From contig JAMPIV010017772.1 in NCBI GenBank assembly GCA_024509875.1, positions 124,001 to 188,000 of the forward strand: a DNA stretch of 64,000 bases, given 5' to 3'. Shown here in pieces: positions 23,841 through 34,528 of this stretch; position 1 is the first letter of the stretch, and every line of letters begins with the position of its first letter. Below the pieces are notes generated by a model. The model was given only the letters and a program-made list of their open reading frames with translations, had not been told where the DNA came from and made no database searches. This stretch comes from Oreohelix idahoensis (Eukaryota; Mollusca; Gastropoda; Stylommatophora; Oreohelicidae). A program made the translations under genes and the position numbers.

Positions 23841-24917
23841 TGTCACAGAGTGCTCGAAGATTTTGTCTAGATTATGTTAAAATTCCTTACTTTTCTTTTC
23901 CTTCACATTTGTCTGTGTTCTCTACGGAAATATTTGCACCTGTGTTCGTTTCTTTAGCTGATTTTTCAAGTCTTCATTAAAGGTCCTGTCATACAATCCC
24001 AAATTCTATCAAGGCTCTTAAAAGCATTTCTTTAAAGATGTCTATACGATTTATTAGCTTGGTCGAAACCAGTGGTTCCCAGAGTATTATATTTCCGTGT
24101 TCAGTGGTCAACTGGAGACTCACGATAAATCATGGTACGTGTCTAAACATGAGCCGGGAAATAATTAACTCTTGGCGTGGGAATCAGGAAATATTTTAAC
24201 TTCATGCGAACGAATGCTGAATTTTAAGATCACTTGCTGAGAACCGTTGGGAAGACAACGCACGCTTATAAGTTATAGAATAGAAACCTCAACTTACCTC
24301 ATATCTACAAGTATATTGTGATTGAGTGTAAAACGCTACTAAAGTTCTATTTCTTAAGCTGTGATAAAGTCCTGAGCGGTAAGCAAACTCTCAGTATTCG
24401 CTTAATTAGCTAACTCTAATATCAAGGGATTAGTTAATGGATGTAAAGTGTGAAATACTAAATATTGTGGTTTTATTTCTTTACATTAGATTGATAGCTA
24501 TTTTGCATTTTATGTATTATGAATGTTATTGATGCATTATAATGATGTAAGTACTGGCTGATATGAGAAAGTACTACAAGCTAATTGTATTAGGAATGTG
24601 ATGAAGCAAACTGTTGTGAACGAGAGAAGAACCATGTTGTTCAAGGAACGAGTGAATGAAATAGCATTCCTCCAATGCAGTCACGCATGGACGCACACGG
24701 CCAGGCGTCTGCTTATAACAAAGGTTGACCTGACTGACCCGACCTTATTGTGAGACTACTGCTAGACAGGAATTTGTAAACAAACGGACAGCCGCCTTTA
24801 AGGAAGACTGACTGTTATGGTTTCAGGTAAATATATTATTAGGCACCATCCTGAGACGAAATGTCCAGAATGGCTGTAGTTAATATATCTGTATAAAACA
24901 GAAGATTGATTACCTGC
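23841..24917 (+). repeat. Left terminal (5' LTR-like) region of element B
   Basis: Begins TGTCACAGAGTG directly after the target duplication. It continues beyond the RTE insert to around 28600, where two direct repeats of GCAACCCTG(T/A)GCAGTCTA occur. No coding sequence. Expected to be a 5' LTR plus leader, but no convincing homology to the 3' palindrome was seen beyond the terminal dozen bases. Confidence 0.5.
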
Positions 24918-27900
24918 ATTATCTTGGGGATGTAGGATAAAGAGAGAGGGATAGTACCTCACGGTGAGAGACAGCCATGTCCTTTTTAGGATAGTCAGGA
25001 TCCTATTTGGTTCTCCTCTCTTTGTCTAGCTCATGTATGGCTCCTAGAATACCGCTTGTGTACGGCGGTGGCCACATCCCGGGCAACAGTCTTGGCTGAC
25101 TGGCTAAACTACATGGGTGGAGTAGGAGCAATCTTACTCAAGGGAATGTCCATCCCTAGTACACAAAGACTGAGACGGTGAGTGAGGCGGAGGAATCTGA
25201 GAAGATCAACGGCTCGCAAAGCGAAACAGCAAAGTGTGTGGCGCACTAGAGGCATGTCGGACATAGAAAAAGACAATGGCTAGCCACCGTGGAAGAGATT
25301 GGGGCCTTACCACGTACTTCCTACAGAAAGTAATGGAATCACAACAACAAGATAAGAACCGATATGTAGAGAACTCTCTGTCCCCTGGGGAAGAATCTAC
25401 TGTACAAATTAACAGGGAAGAGGCAACTCCTCTAATGAGTAAGGAAGTACATAATGACGAGTGTTCCTTAAATTCTGTTGAAAGGGAGCATTCTGAGAAA
25501 GACCACCTAAAAACTAGTAGGAGAAGCCTAAAAATAGGAACATGGAATGTTAGAACTCTAAACGGAGAAGGAAAGCTGGACAATCTTATATTAGAGGCAA
25601 CCGACATGAAACTCGATATACTGGGAGTTGCAGAGGCAAGACTTTTGGATACAGGCTACATAACAAGAGACCAGTACACGCTTATACACTCAGGAGGAGA
25701 AAAACACGAAAGAGGGGTAGGAATGTTGATAAAGAAGGAGTTAGAAAAATACGTATGTGGATACTGGACACACAATGACAGAATGATGTTACTAAAGATG
25801 AGAGCAAAGCCATTCGACATATCAATCTTACAAACTTATGCACCAACTAAAGATTACAGCGAGGAAGAAATAGAAGAATACTATGAAGAGCTACAACACA
25901 CACTTAAACCAGTCAAATCTACAGATGTGTTGATAGTAATGGGTGATATGAATGCAAAAGTAGGAAAAGGAAAATACAAGAAAATAGTAGGACAGTATGG
26001 ATTAGGGACAAGAAATGATAGAGGAGACAGACTTATCCAGTTCTGTGAAGAAAACCAGCTGGTCATATGTAACACCTTTTTTGAACATCACCCAAGGAAA
26101 TTATACACATGGAAAAGCCCAGGAGATGTAACACGTAATCAAATCGACTATATCATGATAAAACATAGATTTAAGAACAGTGTCACAAGTGCAAAGACAC
26201 ATCCTGGCGCCGACATAAATTCAGATCACAATCCAGTTGTCATCAAAGTAAATATAAAGCTGAAAAGAGCAGGAAACAGAAGACAGGAGGAACCCCAGAT
26301 AGAAATATCAGCGCTGAAACAACCAGATATAAAACAGAAATATTTAATCGAAGTCAAAAATAAATACCAACAGTTATTGACAGAAAGCATGGAGCAGTAT
26401 AGAAGAGAAAACCCAGAAGAAAAAGCAACCGCAAAATGGGAATGCTTAAAAACAAGCATACAATCAGCAAATGCAAATTTACCTAAAAAGGAGTCTAAGA
26501 AAAATCAAATTTGGATGACAGATGACATCTTGAATAAAATGGCAGAAAGAAAGAAAGCAAAAAACACTCCAGAATATAAAACAATAGACAATGACATACG
26601 TACTATGTGTAGAGAAGCAAAAGAACGGTGGATAGAAACAAAATGTAAGGAAATAGAAGACTTGGAAGCAAAGCACATGACAAGAGATATGCATGAAGAA
26701 ATAAAGAAATTATCAAATCGGTCGCGGTTTGCACAAGGAGGAAGCTGTATCAAGAACAAAAATGGTGTAATATTACTTGATGAGAAAGACATATCAAACA
26801 GATGGGCAGAATACGTAAAAGAACTATTCGAGGACAACAGAGGTAAAAAACCATCACCAGATTCTAATGAAGGCCCAAACATTCTCAGATCAGAAGTAGA
26901 GAATGCCATTCATATGATACAAAAAGGAAGATCAGCAGGCATGGATAACATAAACATTGAAATGATAGAAGCTCTGGAGAGCTTTGGTATAGATACAATC
27001 ACAGAAATATGCAATGATATATACAATACAGGATATTTACCACACGACATGAAGACATCAGTTTTTATAACATTGCCCAAAAAACCAAATGCAACAGAAT
27101 GTTCAGACTTCAGAACAATCAGCCTGATGAGTCATGCAATTAAGATACTGCTCAAAATCATACAGGAAAGAATAAAAAGTAAAGTAGACAGCGAAATCCA
27201 AGAAGAACAGTTTGGTTTTAGACGGAACAGTGGAACAAGAGAGGCAATATTTTGCCTAAGAAGATTAGCAGAAAAATATACAGAGGTCCAAAAAAGTATG
27301 TATATGTGCTTCATTGACTATAAGAAGGCTTTTGACAGAATCCATCATGAGAAAATAATTGAATGCCTCAAAGACATAGGTATTGATGGAAAAGATATAA
27401 GAATACTCAGTAACCTTTATTGGGAGCAAACTGCCACAGTAAGATCGGGAAGGAATTATTCACCATACATAGACATAAAAAGAGGTGTCAGACAAGGTTG
27501 TGTGCTGTCCCCCTGCCTATTTAATTTATACACCGAAAAAATTTTCAAACAGATACAGGAAATACCAGGACTGAACATCAGTGGAAGATCAATAAACAAC
27601 CTTAGATATGCAGATGATACCGTGTTGTTAGCTGAAAGCGAACAGGAGTTACAAGAACTAGTGAAGCAAGTGAACAGTATAAGTCATGAATATGGACTCG
27701 ACATTAATATTGAGAAAACAAAAACTATGATAATTAGCAAAACAGACGATAAACCCACATTAAAGATAAGCGTAAATGGGAAAATCCTGGAACAAGTCAA
27801 GAGCTACGTATATCTTGGTCATATAATAACAGAAGATGGCAGATGTGAAACAGAAATCAAGAAGAGAATAGGAATGGCCAAAGCTACATTCAACAACATG

Positions 27901-28399
27901 AAACATATACTGACATCCAAACAGTTATCTCATAAATTAAAACTGAGAATCATAAAGTGTTATATATATTCTGCATTTCTGTATGGTGCAGAAACATGGA
28001 CGATGAATAAGCATTTGGAAGAAAGAATTGAGGCTCTTGAAATGTGGATATATAGAAGAATGGGGCGTATCTCATGGAAAGAGATGAAAACAAATAAGGA
28101 GGTCCTAGAAAATCTAGGTATGAAAAGAGAACTAATGAGAGAGGTCAAAGTTCGGCAGCTAAAATACTTTGGCCACATAAAAAGGCATAACACCTTGCAG
28201 AAGACCATAACAGAAGGGAGAGTTGAAGGTAAACGTGCAAGGGGAAGACAGCGCTATAAGTGGGAAGATAACATCAAGAGATGGACGGGAAAGAGTCTAT
28301 CAGAGTGTACCACCAAGACAAGAGACAGAAGACGTTGGAGATCCATTACAGCCAACCTCCGTTGTGGAGATGGCAACTGATGATGATGATGATTATCTT
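24918..28399 (+). mobile_element. Full-length RTE-type LINE, family 2
   Basis: Sits in the left region of element B, between 8-bp repeats ATTATCTT (24918-24925 and 28392-28399). The 5' UTR (about 350 bp) is GC-rich and contains CACATCCCGGGCAACAGTC. One ORF follows, then a (TGATGA)n tail in which the stop codon is the first unit. It differs clearly in protein sequence from family 1 at 3299-6529, so at least two RTE families are present. The intact ORF indicates that it is younger than element B and much younger than element A. Confidence 0.85.
25276..28380 (+). CDS. RTE LINE endonuclease-reverse transcriptase (1,034 aa)
   Basis: Intact ORF of 1,034 codons. The endonuclease (about residues 85-330) shows GTWNVRTLNGEGK, YAPTKDY, GDMNAKVG and SDHNPVVIK. 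The RT (about 550-820) shows FIDYKKAFDRI, GVRQGCVLSPCLFN and the palm RYADDTVLL. The C-terminal region has KYFGHIKRH and a basic GKRARGRQRYKWEDN segment ending in TANLRCGDGN. No RNase H. The chosen ATG is the first in this frame after the 5' UTR; the endonuclease begins about 80 residues later, so a shorter start is possible. All visible catalytic motifs are intact. It has the same role as the 3453-6524 product but belongs to a separate family. Confidence 0.9.
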   Translation: MASHRGRDWGLTTYFLQKVMESQQQDKNRYVENSLSPGEESTVQINREEATPLMSKEVHNDECSLNSVEREHSEKDHLKTSRRSLKIGTWNVRTLNGEGKLDNLILEATDMKLDILGVAEARLLDTGYITRDQYTLIHSGGEKHERGVGMLIKKELEKYVCGYWTHNDRMMLLKMRAKPFDISILQTYAPTKDYSEEEIEEYYEELQHTLKPVKSTDVLIVMGDMNAKVGKGKYKKIVGQYGLGTRNDRGDRLIQFCEENQLVICNTFFEHHPRKLYTWKSPGDVTRNQIDYIMIKHRFKNSVTSAKTHPGADINSDHNPVVIKVNIKLKRAGNRRQEEPQIEISALKQPDIKQKYLIEVKNKYQQLLTESMEQYRRENPEEKATAKWECLKTSIQSANANLPKKESKKNQIWMTDDILNKMAERKKAKNTPEYKTIDNDIRTMCREAKERWIETKCKEIEDLEAKHMTRDMHEEIKKLSNRSRFAQGGSCIKNKNGVILLDEKDISNRWAEYVKELFEDNRGKKPSPDSNEGPNILRSEVENAIHMIQKGRSAGMDNINIEMIEALESFGIDTITEICNDIYNTGYLPHDMKTSVFITLPKKPNATECSDFRTISLMSHAIKILLKIIQERIKSKVDSEIQEEQFGFRRNSGTREAIFCLRRLAEKYTEVQKSMYMCFIDYKKAFDRIHHEKIIECLKDIGIDGKDIRILSNLYWEQTATVRSGRNYSPYIDIKRGVRQGCVLSPCLFNLYTEKIFKQIQEIPGLNISGRSINNLRYADDTVLLAESEQELQELVKQVNSISHEYGLDINIEKTKTMIISKTDDKPTLKISVNGKILEQVKSYVYLGHIITEDGRCETEIKKRIGMAKATFNNMKHILTSKQLSHKLKLRIIKCYIYSAFLYGAETWTMNKHLEERIEALEMWIYRRMGRISWKEMKTNKEVLENLGMKRELMREVKVRQLKYFGHIKRHNTLQKTITEGRVEGKRARGRQRYKWEDNIKRWTGKSLSECTTKTRDRRRWRSITANLRCGDGN

Positions 28400-28648
28400 C
28401 CACAGCCCAGTTGCAGAATCCTAGCCAGTTTCTGGATTTTGATTTCTGTCAATTGTTGCGAGTAAACCACCTAGTTGCTCTATGCTACAGAGAGAACTAG
28501 TGCTTACGTCTCAAACCCTCGAGCGGTGATCACAAGTCAGCAACCCTGTGCAGTCTATAGCAACCCTGAGCAGTCTACCGATTTAAGCAGTCAACACATC
28601 GTCAGCACCTGAACTTCATAACGCAACTTCACAACCAGGTTAACGGAA

Positions 28649-29978
28649 ATGCCTATTGTCGGTACACCTTTCGAAAGAGTAGCTGTAGATATAGTAGGCC
28701 CACTCTTAAGAACAAAGCGGAGAAATTGTTGTATTTTGACTCTAGTCGACACCTGTACTATGTGGTCAGAAGCAGTGGCGCTCCCTTCTTCTGATTCTGT
28801 GCATGTCGCAGAAGCGCTCGTGAGTATTTTCACAAGGCTCGGATTTCCACAGCAAATACTCACTGATAATGGATCGCAGTTTAGAGGACATCTGATAAAA
28901 GAAGTCTTTAAGATCTTCCGTACTCAGCATATCCACACCTCACCCTATAATCCTCAAGCAAACGGACAGGTAGAGATATAACGGGACCCTCATCACCATG
29001 CTGCGAAAATTAGCACAAGAAAGACCTGAAAACTGGGACTTATTCTTGCCGGCTGCATTATTTGCCTATAGGGAAGTGCCGCATGCCTCCACTGGTCTAC
29101 CTCCTGCAACATTATTATTTGGACGGCCAATAAAGGGATCCCTGGAAGCATTGCTTAGGTCTTTAACCGACCAGAAAGCAGACGAATCTATTGTATCTGC
29201 ATCAAAATATGTGCAAGAACTGAAGGAAAGGTTAAAGATAGGTTGGGAATTAGCCAACACTAACCTCCGACAAGCTCGTGCCAAGCATGCAAAACGGTAC
29301 AATAAGACTGCGAAGGAAAGAGTACTACAACCTGGAGAGAAAGTACTGCTGTTACTCCCAACAGGGAATAACAAACTTCAGATAGGATGGCAGGGACCAT
29401 TTGAAGTACTCGAGAAAATCTCTCGAACAAACTACAAAATCTCCATACGAGGGAAGGAAAAGATTTATCATGTTAACTTACTTAAAAAGTACATGGAACG
29501 CCTCGCTGCTCCTCAAGCACATCTCCTGACCTTAGCGGTTGCAATGGAAGCGGATAATGACCCTCACGAATATGCTGAATACCCGCTAAAACAGGAAGAA
29601 TCACACACGGATGTGAAGCTCTGTGAAACATTAACTGAATTGCAACAGCATGATGTCAAACAACTGTTAGCCGAATATTCAGAAGTGCTCACCGATAAAC
29701 CGGGACTAACCAACCTCTTGGAGTTTGATATAAAAGTATTAGATCCTAAGCCTGTCAGGACTAAGATTTACCAAGTCCCATACGCTAAAGCCAACGCTTT
29801 ACGCGAAGCTATTTTGCTTAGTGTCTATTCCTTCAGGGTCGAGTACATCCCCGGTCCTGAAAATGTAGGAGCAGATTTTTTAAGCAGACATTCAGTAGAG
29901 GAACTCACTATTAGTGCAGAAAATCATCTTCTAACGCCAGCAGATAAGAAACAATCTGAGGGAACCTCAGAAGAATGA
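28649..29978 (+). pseudogene. Element B integrase core and truncated RT/RNase H
   Basis: Positions 28649-28981 hold the integrase catalytic core: VAVDIVGPL, LVDTCTMWSEAV (first Asp region), ILTDNGSQF (second Asp) and NPQANGQVE (Glu). A stop/frameshift at 28981 precedes the second frame 28998-29978, with integrase C-terminal sequence (WDLFLPAALFAYREV, IGWQGPFEVLEKI, KIYHVNLLKKY). The protein then passes directly into the RT N-terminus (LLEFDIKVLDPKPVR) and after an internal deletion into the RNase H end (VEYIPGPENVGADFLSRH). This confirms integrase upstream of RT. Gag, protease and integrase zinc domain are missing, so B is non-autonomous. Confidence 0.85.
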
Positions 29979-30048
29979 ACTAATGGACGACACCGGGAAT
30001 GATACACACTAGCCAAATTATCATCTCTCTCTGATTTAGTTGGGCAAC

Positions 30049-30068
30049 TAACTTAAGTTCGGGGTATC
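30049..30068 (+). other. Polypurine-tract-like site before the 3' terminal repeat of B
   Basis: The sequence AAGTTCGGGGTATC precedes TGTCGCAGAG at 30069. Its position between the end of pol and the terminal repeat fits a plus-strand primer site. It is not a pure purine run, so the call is positional. Confidence 0.4.
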
Positions 30069-33037
30069 TGTCGCAGAGTGAAGATAATTTGCCTATTTGA
30101 AATTTTCTGTCCATCCTGTATATTGCTTTATTTTCTGTCTATCCTAAGTTTCCGAAAAAACTGTTTCTCACGCACCTTAACTCAGGTGAAGATACGGTCA
30201 ACCAGCGTTCACGTTCGTTAGGAATTTCCAGACTCGTCTGTCTAGAAATTTATGGCCTGTCTCCTTCCTCATTGTTAATACTTCTGAGCTCGGAACCACA
30301 GCACGTACTAGTGACATTCTATATGCAAACTAATTTGCAGCGAGACTTTTGCTATCGTGGGAACGTTTAAAATGTAGCGGGTAAATCGAAAATAATTCTT
30401 TCTTTCTTTCTGTCTTTAAGAAACTAGTTTAGACTTCACTTGGTGATAGCATACTGTAAGAGAGAGACGCACGTCTTAGCCTTGTAAAGTAAAAAAACTA
30501 TGCATAGGGAGACTTGAGTTAAACACACATAGTGCCCTCTAGTTTAACTTAACAGACTAAAATTCCGGAGCGGGTATGTATTCGCTTTTCCAGTATATAG
30601 GAAATTAGCTCAAATATATAGATATGAAATATATTATTATCATGGTGAAAGTCTAATGAAATATATTACTATCATGGTGAAAGTCTAAGTGTATTATATA
30701 AACGGGTTTCCTTTATCATGTATGTATCATAAATGCTTACGAAAATTCATTTATTTTCACTGCTTGTATTTTAAAGCGATGTTATGTTACAATGTTTGTA
30801 TCATTCATAATTTCAATGATCATTTTACTTTTCAATGTTTGTAACATTAATGTATGAGCATATTATTATGAATGCGGGAAAGAATGAACGGTGGAAAGCA
30901 CAGGAGGATTCTCTAGCGGACCCTCATGTAACTTTGTCTGACAGGGGAGGAAGCAAGTCTTGTTATTGTTTATGTACCTGGACTGGCCAGCTAATTCATT
31001 CACAGCAGACAGGAATGTTTAAGAATGGACTGACCTATTTTAGGAACGAGACGCATGCATGGATATCAACATACCGACGCTGGACACTGCTTAAATTGTT
31101 TCTGTTGTAATCTGCATGATGCAGCAGAAGAGTAGTTACACATGTATTTTTGTTTTGTCTAACAGATTTATGCAGTGCAAAGTCTTGTCTCGTATTGCTG
31201 AAAAGAGGTTACCTTTGGCCAGTGGCCATATAGTCCTCGTCCACCAGTCACAATAATTCCCTTCAATCATTTCAATCATTTCAATTACTTCAATTACTGC
31301 AATTATTGCAACGATTCTCAACACCAGATATTACCCTTAACAACCATCACCCGTACCATACTCCACCCATTTTAACCCTCCATCCCACCTTTGGAAGCAA
31401 ATTCGTTATCTGTGGATATCGCATCAACTGTGGATACGTTACACCTTTCTTGGATTTATAAAATCGTGTTCAGATTCTGTGCCCTTTGTGGATACCTTAT
31501 TCGAACAGTGAAGTCGTTACCCCAATCTTGGATTTATAAAATCGAGCACAGAATCTGAACACGATTTTATAAATCCAAGATTGGGGTAACGACTTCACTG
31601 TTCGAATAAGGTATCCACAAAGGGCACAGAATCTGAACACGATTTTATAAATCCAAGAAAGGTGTAACGTATCCACAGTTGATGCGATATCCACAGATAA
31701 CGAATTTGCTTCCAAAGGTGGGATGGAGGGTTAAAATGGGTGGAGTATGGTACGGGTGATGGTTGTTAAGGGTAATATCTGGTGTTGAGAATCGTTGCAA
31801 TAATTGCAGTAATTGAAGTAATTGAAATGATTGAAATGATTGAAGGGAATTATTGTGACTGGTGGACGAGGACTATATGGCCACTGGCCAAAGGTAACCT
31901 CTTTTCAGCAATACGAGACAAGACTTTGCACTGCATAAATCTGTTAGACAAAACAAAAATACATGTGTAACTACTCTTCTGCTGCATCATGCAGATTACA
32001 ACAGAAACAATTTAAGCAGTGTCCAGCGTCGGTATGTTGATATCCATGCATGCGTCTCGTTCCTAAAATAGGTCAGTCCATTCTTAAACATTCCTGTCTG
32101 CTGTGAATGAATTAGCTGGCCAGTCCAGGTACATAAACAATAACAAGACTTGCTTCCTCCCCTGTCAGACAAAGTTACATGAGGGTCCGCTAGAGAATCC
32201 TCCTGTGCTTTCCACCGTTCATTCTTTCCCGCATTCATAATAATATGCTCATACATTAATGTTACAAACATTGAAAAGTAAAATGATCATTGAAATTATG
32301 AATGATACAAACATTGTAACATAACATCGCTTTAAAATACAAGCAGTGAAAATAAATGAATTTTCGTAAGCATTTATGATACATACATGATAAAGGAAAC
32401 CCGTTTATATAATACACTTAGACTTTCACCATGATAGTAATATATTTCATTAGACTTTCACCATGATAATAATATATTTCATATCTATATATTTGAGCTA
32501 ATTTCCTATATACTGGAAAAGCGAATACATACCCGCTCCGGAATTTTAGTCTGTTAAGTTAAACTAGAGGGCACTATGTGTGTTTAACTCAAGTCTCCCT
32601 ATGCATAGTTTTTTTACTTTACAAGGCTAAGACATGCGTCTCTCTCTTACAGTATGCTATCACCAAGTGAAGTCTAAACTAGTTTCTTAAAGACAGAAAG
32701 AAAGAAAGAATTATTTTCGATTTACCCGCTACATTTTAAACGTTCCCACGATAGCAAAAGTCTCGCTGCAAATTAGTTTGCATATAGAATGTCACTAGTA
32801 CGTGCTGTGGTTCCGAGCTCAGAAGTATTAACAATGAGGAAGAAGACAGGCCATAAATTTCTAGACAGACGAGTCTGGAAATTCCTAACGAACGTGAACG
32901 CTGGTTGACCGTATCTTCACCTGAGTTAAGGTGCGTGAGAAACAGTTTTTTCGGAAACTTAGGATAGACAGAAAATAAAGCAATATACAGGATGGACAGA
33001 AAATTTCAAATAGGCAAATTATCTTCACTCTGCGACA
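30069..33037. repeat. Giant palindrome: 1,476-bp inverted arms, 17-bp spacer
   Basis: Arms 30069-31544 and 31562-33037 are inverted copies (paired positions sum to 63106). The spacer is 31545-31561. I found two mismatched pairs, 30263/32843 and 30472/32634, so identity is about 99.9%. The outer end is exactly the element boundary. Near the centre each arm carries direct copies of GGATTTATAAAATCG. The open frames at 30835-31110 (+) and 31996-32271 (-) are mirror images and not evidence of genes. It occupies the place of a 3' LTR. Confidence 0.95.
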
Positions 33038-33042
33038 GGTGT

Positions 33043-33522
33043 GAATTGGCATATTAAGAGTTAAAGGAAAAACTCACTAGCAAGCCTATTTTAAAATTGC
33101 CTGATTTGACTCAGGAATTCGTGGTAAGAATAAAGGCAAGCAATGTGGGCTTGGGGGCCACTTTGTTACAAAGGTCCTCTTCAACAAATGGGGAATTGAA
33201 CCCAGTCGCTTATGCCAGCCGCAAGTTGAACAAAGCGGAACAAAACTATTCAACAAGCGAAAAAGAATGTTTAGCTTTGATCTGGGCTATAAAAAAGTTC
33301 CAGATCTATCTCTATGGTAGACCATTTGTGGTCCAAACAGATCATCAGCCCCTCGTATTTTTGTCACAGGCCAAGCATGAAAATGCTCGGTTATTACGAT
33401 GGTCGTTGCTCATACAGCCTTATTCATTCACTATTGAATACAGTCCCGGGTCGCAAAATGTTGGTGCAGATTTCTTGAATAGGCATCCTTTTGACGAAAA
33501 TCAGAGTATTCACAAGGCCTAA
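33043..33522 (+). pseudogene. Element A RNase H domain
   Basis: Continues element A's pol after B. An in-frame TAA occurs near 33058. The domain shows the RNase H progression IKASNVGLGATLLQ (Asp replaced by Asn/Ser context), EKECLALIWAIKKF (Glu), VQTDHQPLVF (Asp) and the C-terminal signature YSPGSQNVGADFLNRH. The start of the domain lacks the usual Asp in the first motif, so it is probably inactive. The frame ends at a TAA at 33520-33522. Confidence 0.85.
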
Positions 33523-33580
33523 GGAGCAAATTTGATCTATGTGTATCACTGTTCTTGAACTTGCATCAGAAGCATGTTCT

Positions 33581-34216
33581 CAAGTGGGGAGATGTGTGGT
33601 GATTTACACTGATACACCGATAAAATTAGTAATATTTATAAAGTCAAAATAATGTAGAAATAAAAATAGTGGAGTTGTGACGCTTCTGCTTCGCCCACGC
33701 CACCATCTTGTTGATTTTAGCAGACAGTATTGTAGAGTAAAAAGTACTATCATTTCTAATGTCCTTTAAAAACTATAACATTTTGAGACGAAAGGCTTAT
33801 TCATCTAGAAGGAGTGAGAGAGGAGCGACAGAAAAATGATACACTGTCACGCGTTGGTTTGAAACACAAATTGGCAGCGAACGCGTCGGGTAGTGATAAC
33901 GTAGGGTAAAATTAAATAGAACATGTTTGAAACAAATCAAGATGTAACCCTTTTCCGCATAACATGTTTGAAGCAAAAATCTATGTAAGGCCAATATTTG
34001 TTCGTTCTATAGTCACACAGTGGAAATGTATACACACACAGACAGCGCATTGCCTGCCAAGTAGTACATTTTATGACGTAACGGACTAGTGGTTTCAGTT
34101 TGAACAACGAGATAGAGGGGAAAAGATGGAGTATTTATAGAAAAGTAGAAATTGACAACTAATATGGAAAATATATGGAAATCATAATTACAGGGACCAT
34201 GGCCATAAAATTTAAT
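33581..34216 (+). repeat. Polypurine tract and start of element A 3' LTR
   Basis: AAGTGGGGAGA (ending at 33592) is followed by TGTGTGGTGATTTACACTG from 33593, a typical PPT-LTR boundary. The LTR continues at least to the SINE at 34217 and probably past it; a TATA-like TTTTATAATATCCC near 34838 and AATAAAATAAAAAAT near 34950 may belong to it. No upstream copy was found by eye, so the 3' limit is undefined. Confidence 0.55.
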
Positions 34217-34528
34217 TAGTTTCTTCTTCTTCCTCGTTCGTCCTGAAAAGGACGGTGGTTGCGTTGTGTCTGTTTACGCCTAAGCTGTGATATCTGCACC
34301 TTTCGGTCGACACATCCGACTTCTGCACGGCATTTTTTAGGACCGGGTTTGCCTTCCCATTTCGATCCACACTCGCTCAGCCAGACTGCACAGCTGCAGA
34401 CTGTTTCCTGGACCACCACGTGGAGGTGGAGTGTGGTCTTGACCAGCTCTGGTTCGCTGGTCCTGACGCAGGCAGTCAAGCTATGAGTCGCTGACTGCGG
34501 TCTCTATTGCTGCGTCTTGAGGTCCCAA
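34217..34528 (-). mobile_element. SINE with (GAA)n tail, copy 2
   Basis: Minus-strand copy of the family at 1603-1908. It begins GGGACCTCAAGACGCAG near 34528 and ends with the GAAGAAGAAG tail at 34217-34235. Just before the tail is the hairpin CGTCCTTTTCAGGACG, six-base stem with a TTTC loop. A clear target duplication was not found. It appears to lie in the LTR of element A. Confidence 0.78.

Larger units (their letters stand above)
23841..33037 (+). mobile_element. LTR-type element B inserted in element A
   Basis: A 9,197-bp insert, flanked by a perfect 5-bp duplication GGTGT (23836-23840 and 33038-33042), in the RT/RNase H junction of element A, whose frame continues on both sides. It starts TGTCACAGAG and ends CTCTGCGACA, so its termini are inverted copies with one difference. 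Inside are an RTE LINE (24918-28399), a gypsy integrase-RT remnant on the + strand (28649-29978), a polypurine-like tract, and a 2.97-kb palindrome occupying the 3' LTR position. By eye the left end and the palindrome share only the first 12 bases or so. The structure is therefore not a simple LTR pair. Confidence 0.8.
17571..34216 (+). mobile_element. Ty3/gypsy element A, Gmr1-like domain order, twice interrupted
   Basis: Remnant LTR retrotransposon whose coding parts appear in order: gag (17877-18704), gag end-zinc knuckle-protease-integrase zinc domain (21284-22516), integrase C-terminus plus RT (22911-23840), RNase H (33043-33522), a polypurine tract (33581-33592) and the start of the 3' LTR (33593). 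Integrase before RT is the arrangement known from Gmr1-like gypsy elements and not the usual gypsy order. Two insertions split it: 18705-21278 and 23841-33037. At both sites the reading frame continues across the insert. The 5' LTR and the 3' LTR's far end could not be fixed; the outer coordinates are approximate. Confidence 0.78.

Noticed and set aside
24072..24110. CAGTGGTTCCCAGAG as a hAT end within element B
   Set aside because: No opposite end or duplication found; short motif likely by chance.
30835..32271. Identical 91-aa and 62-aa frames on opposite strands as duplicated genes
   Set aside because: They are mirror images produced by the palindrome and have no recognisable similarity.
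30069..33037. Palindrome as an assembly or chimeric-read artefact
   Set aside because: Not fully excluded, but two arm mismatches and an outer end coinciding with the element boundary and GGTGT duplication argue that it is real.
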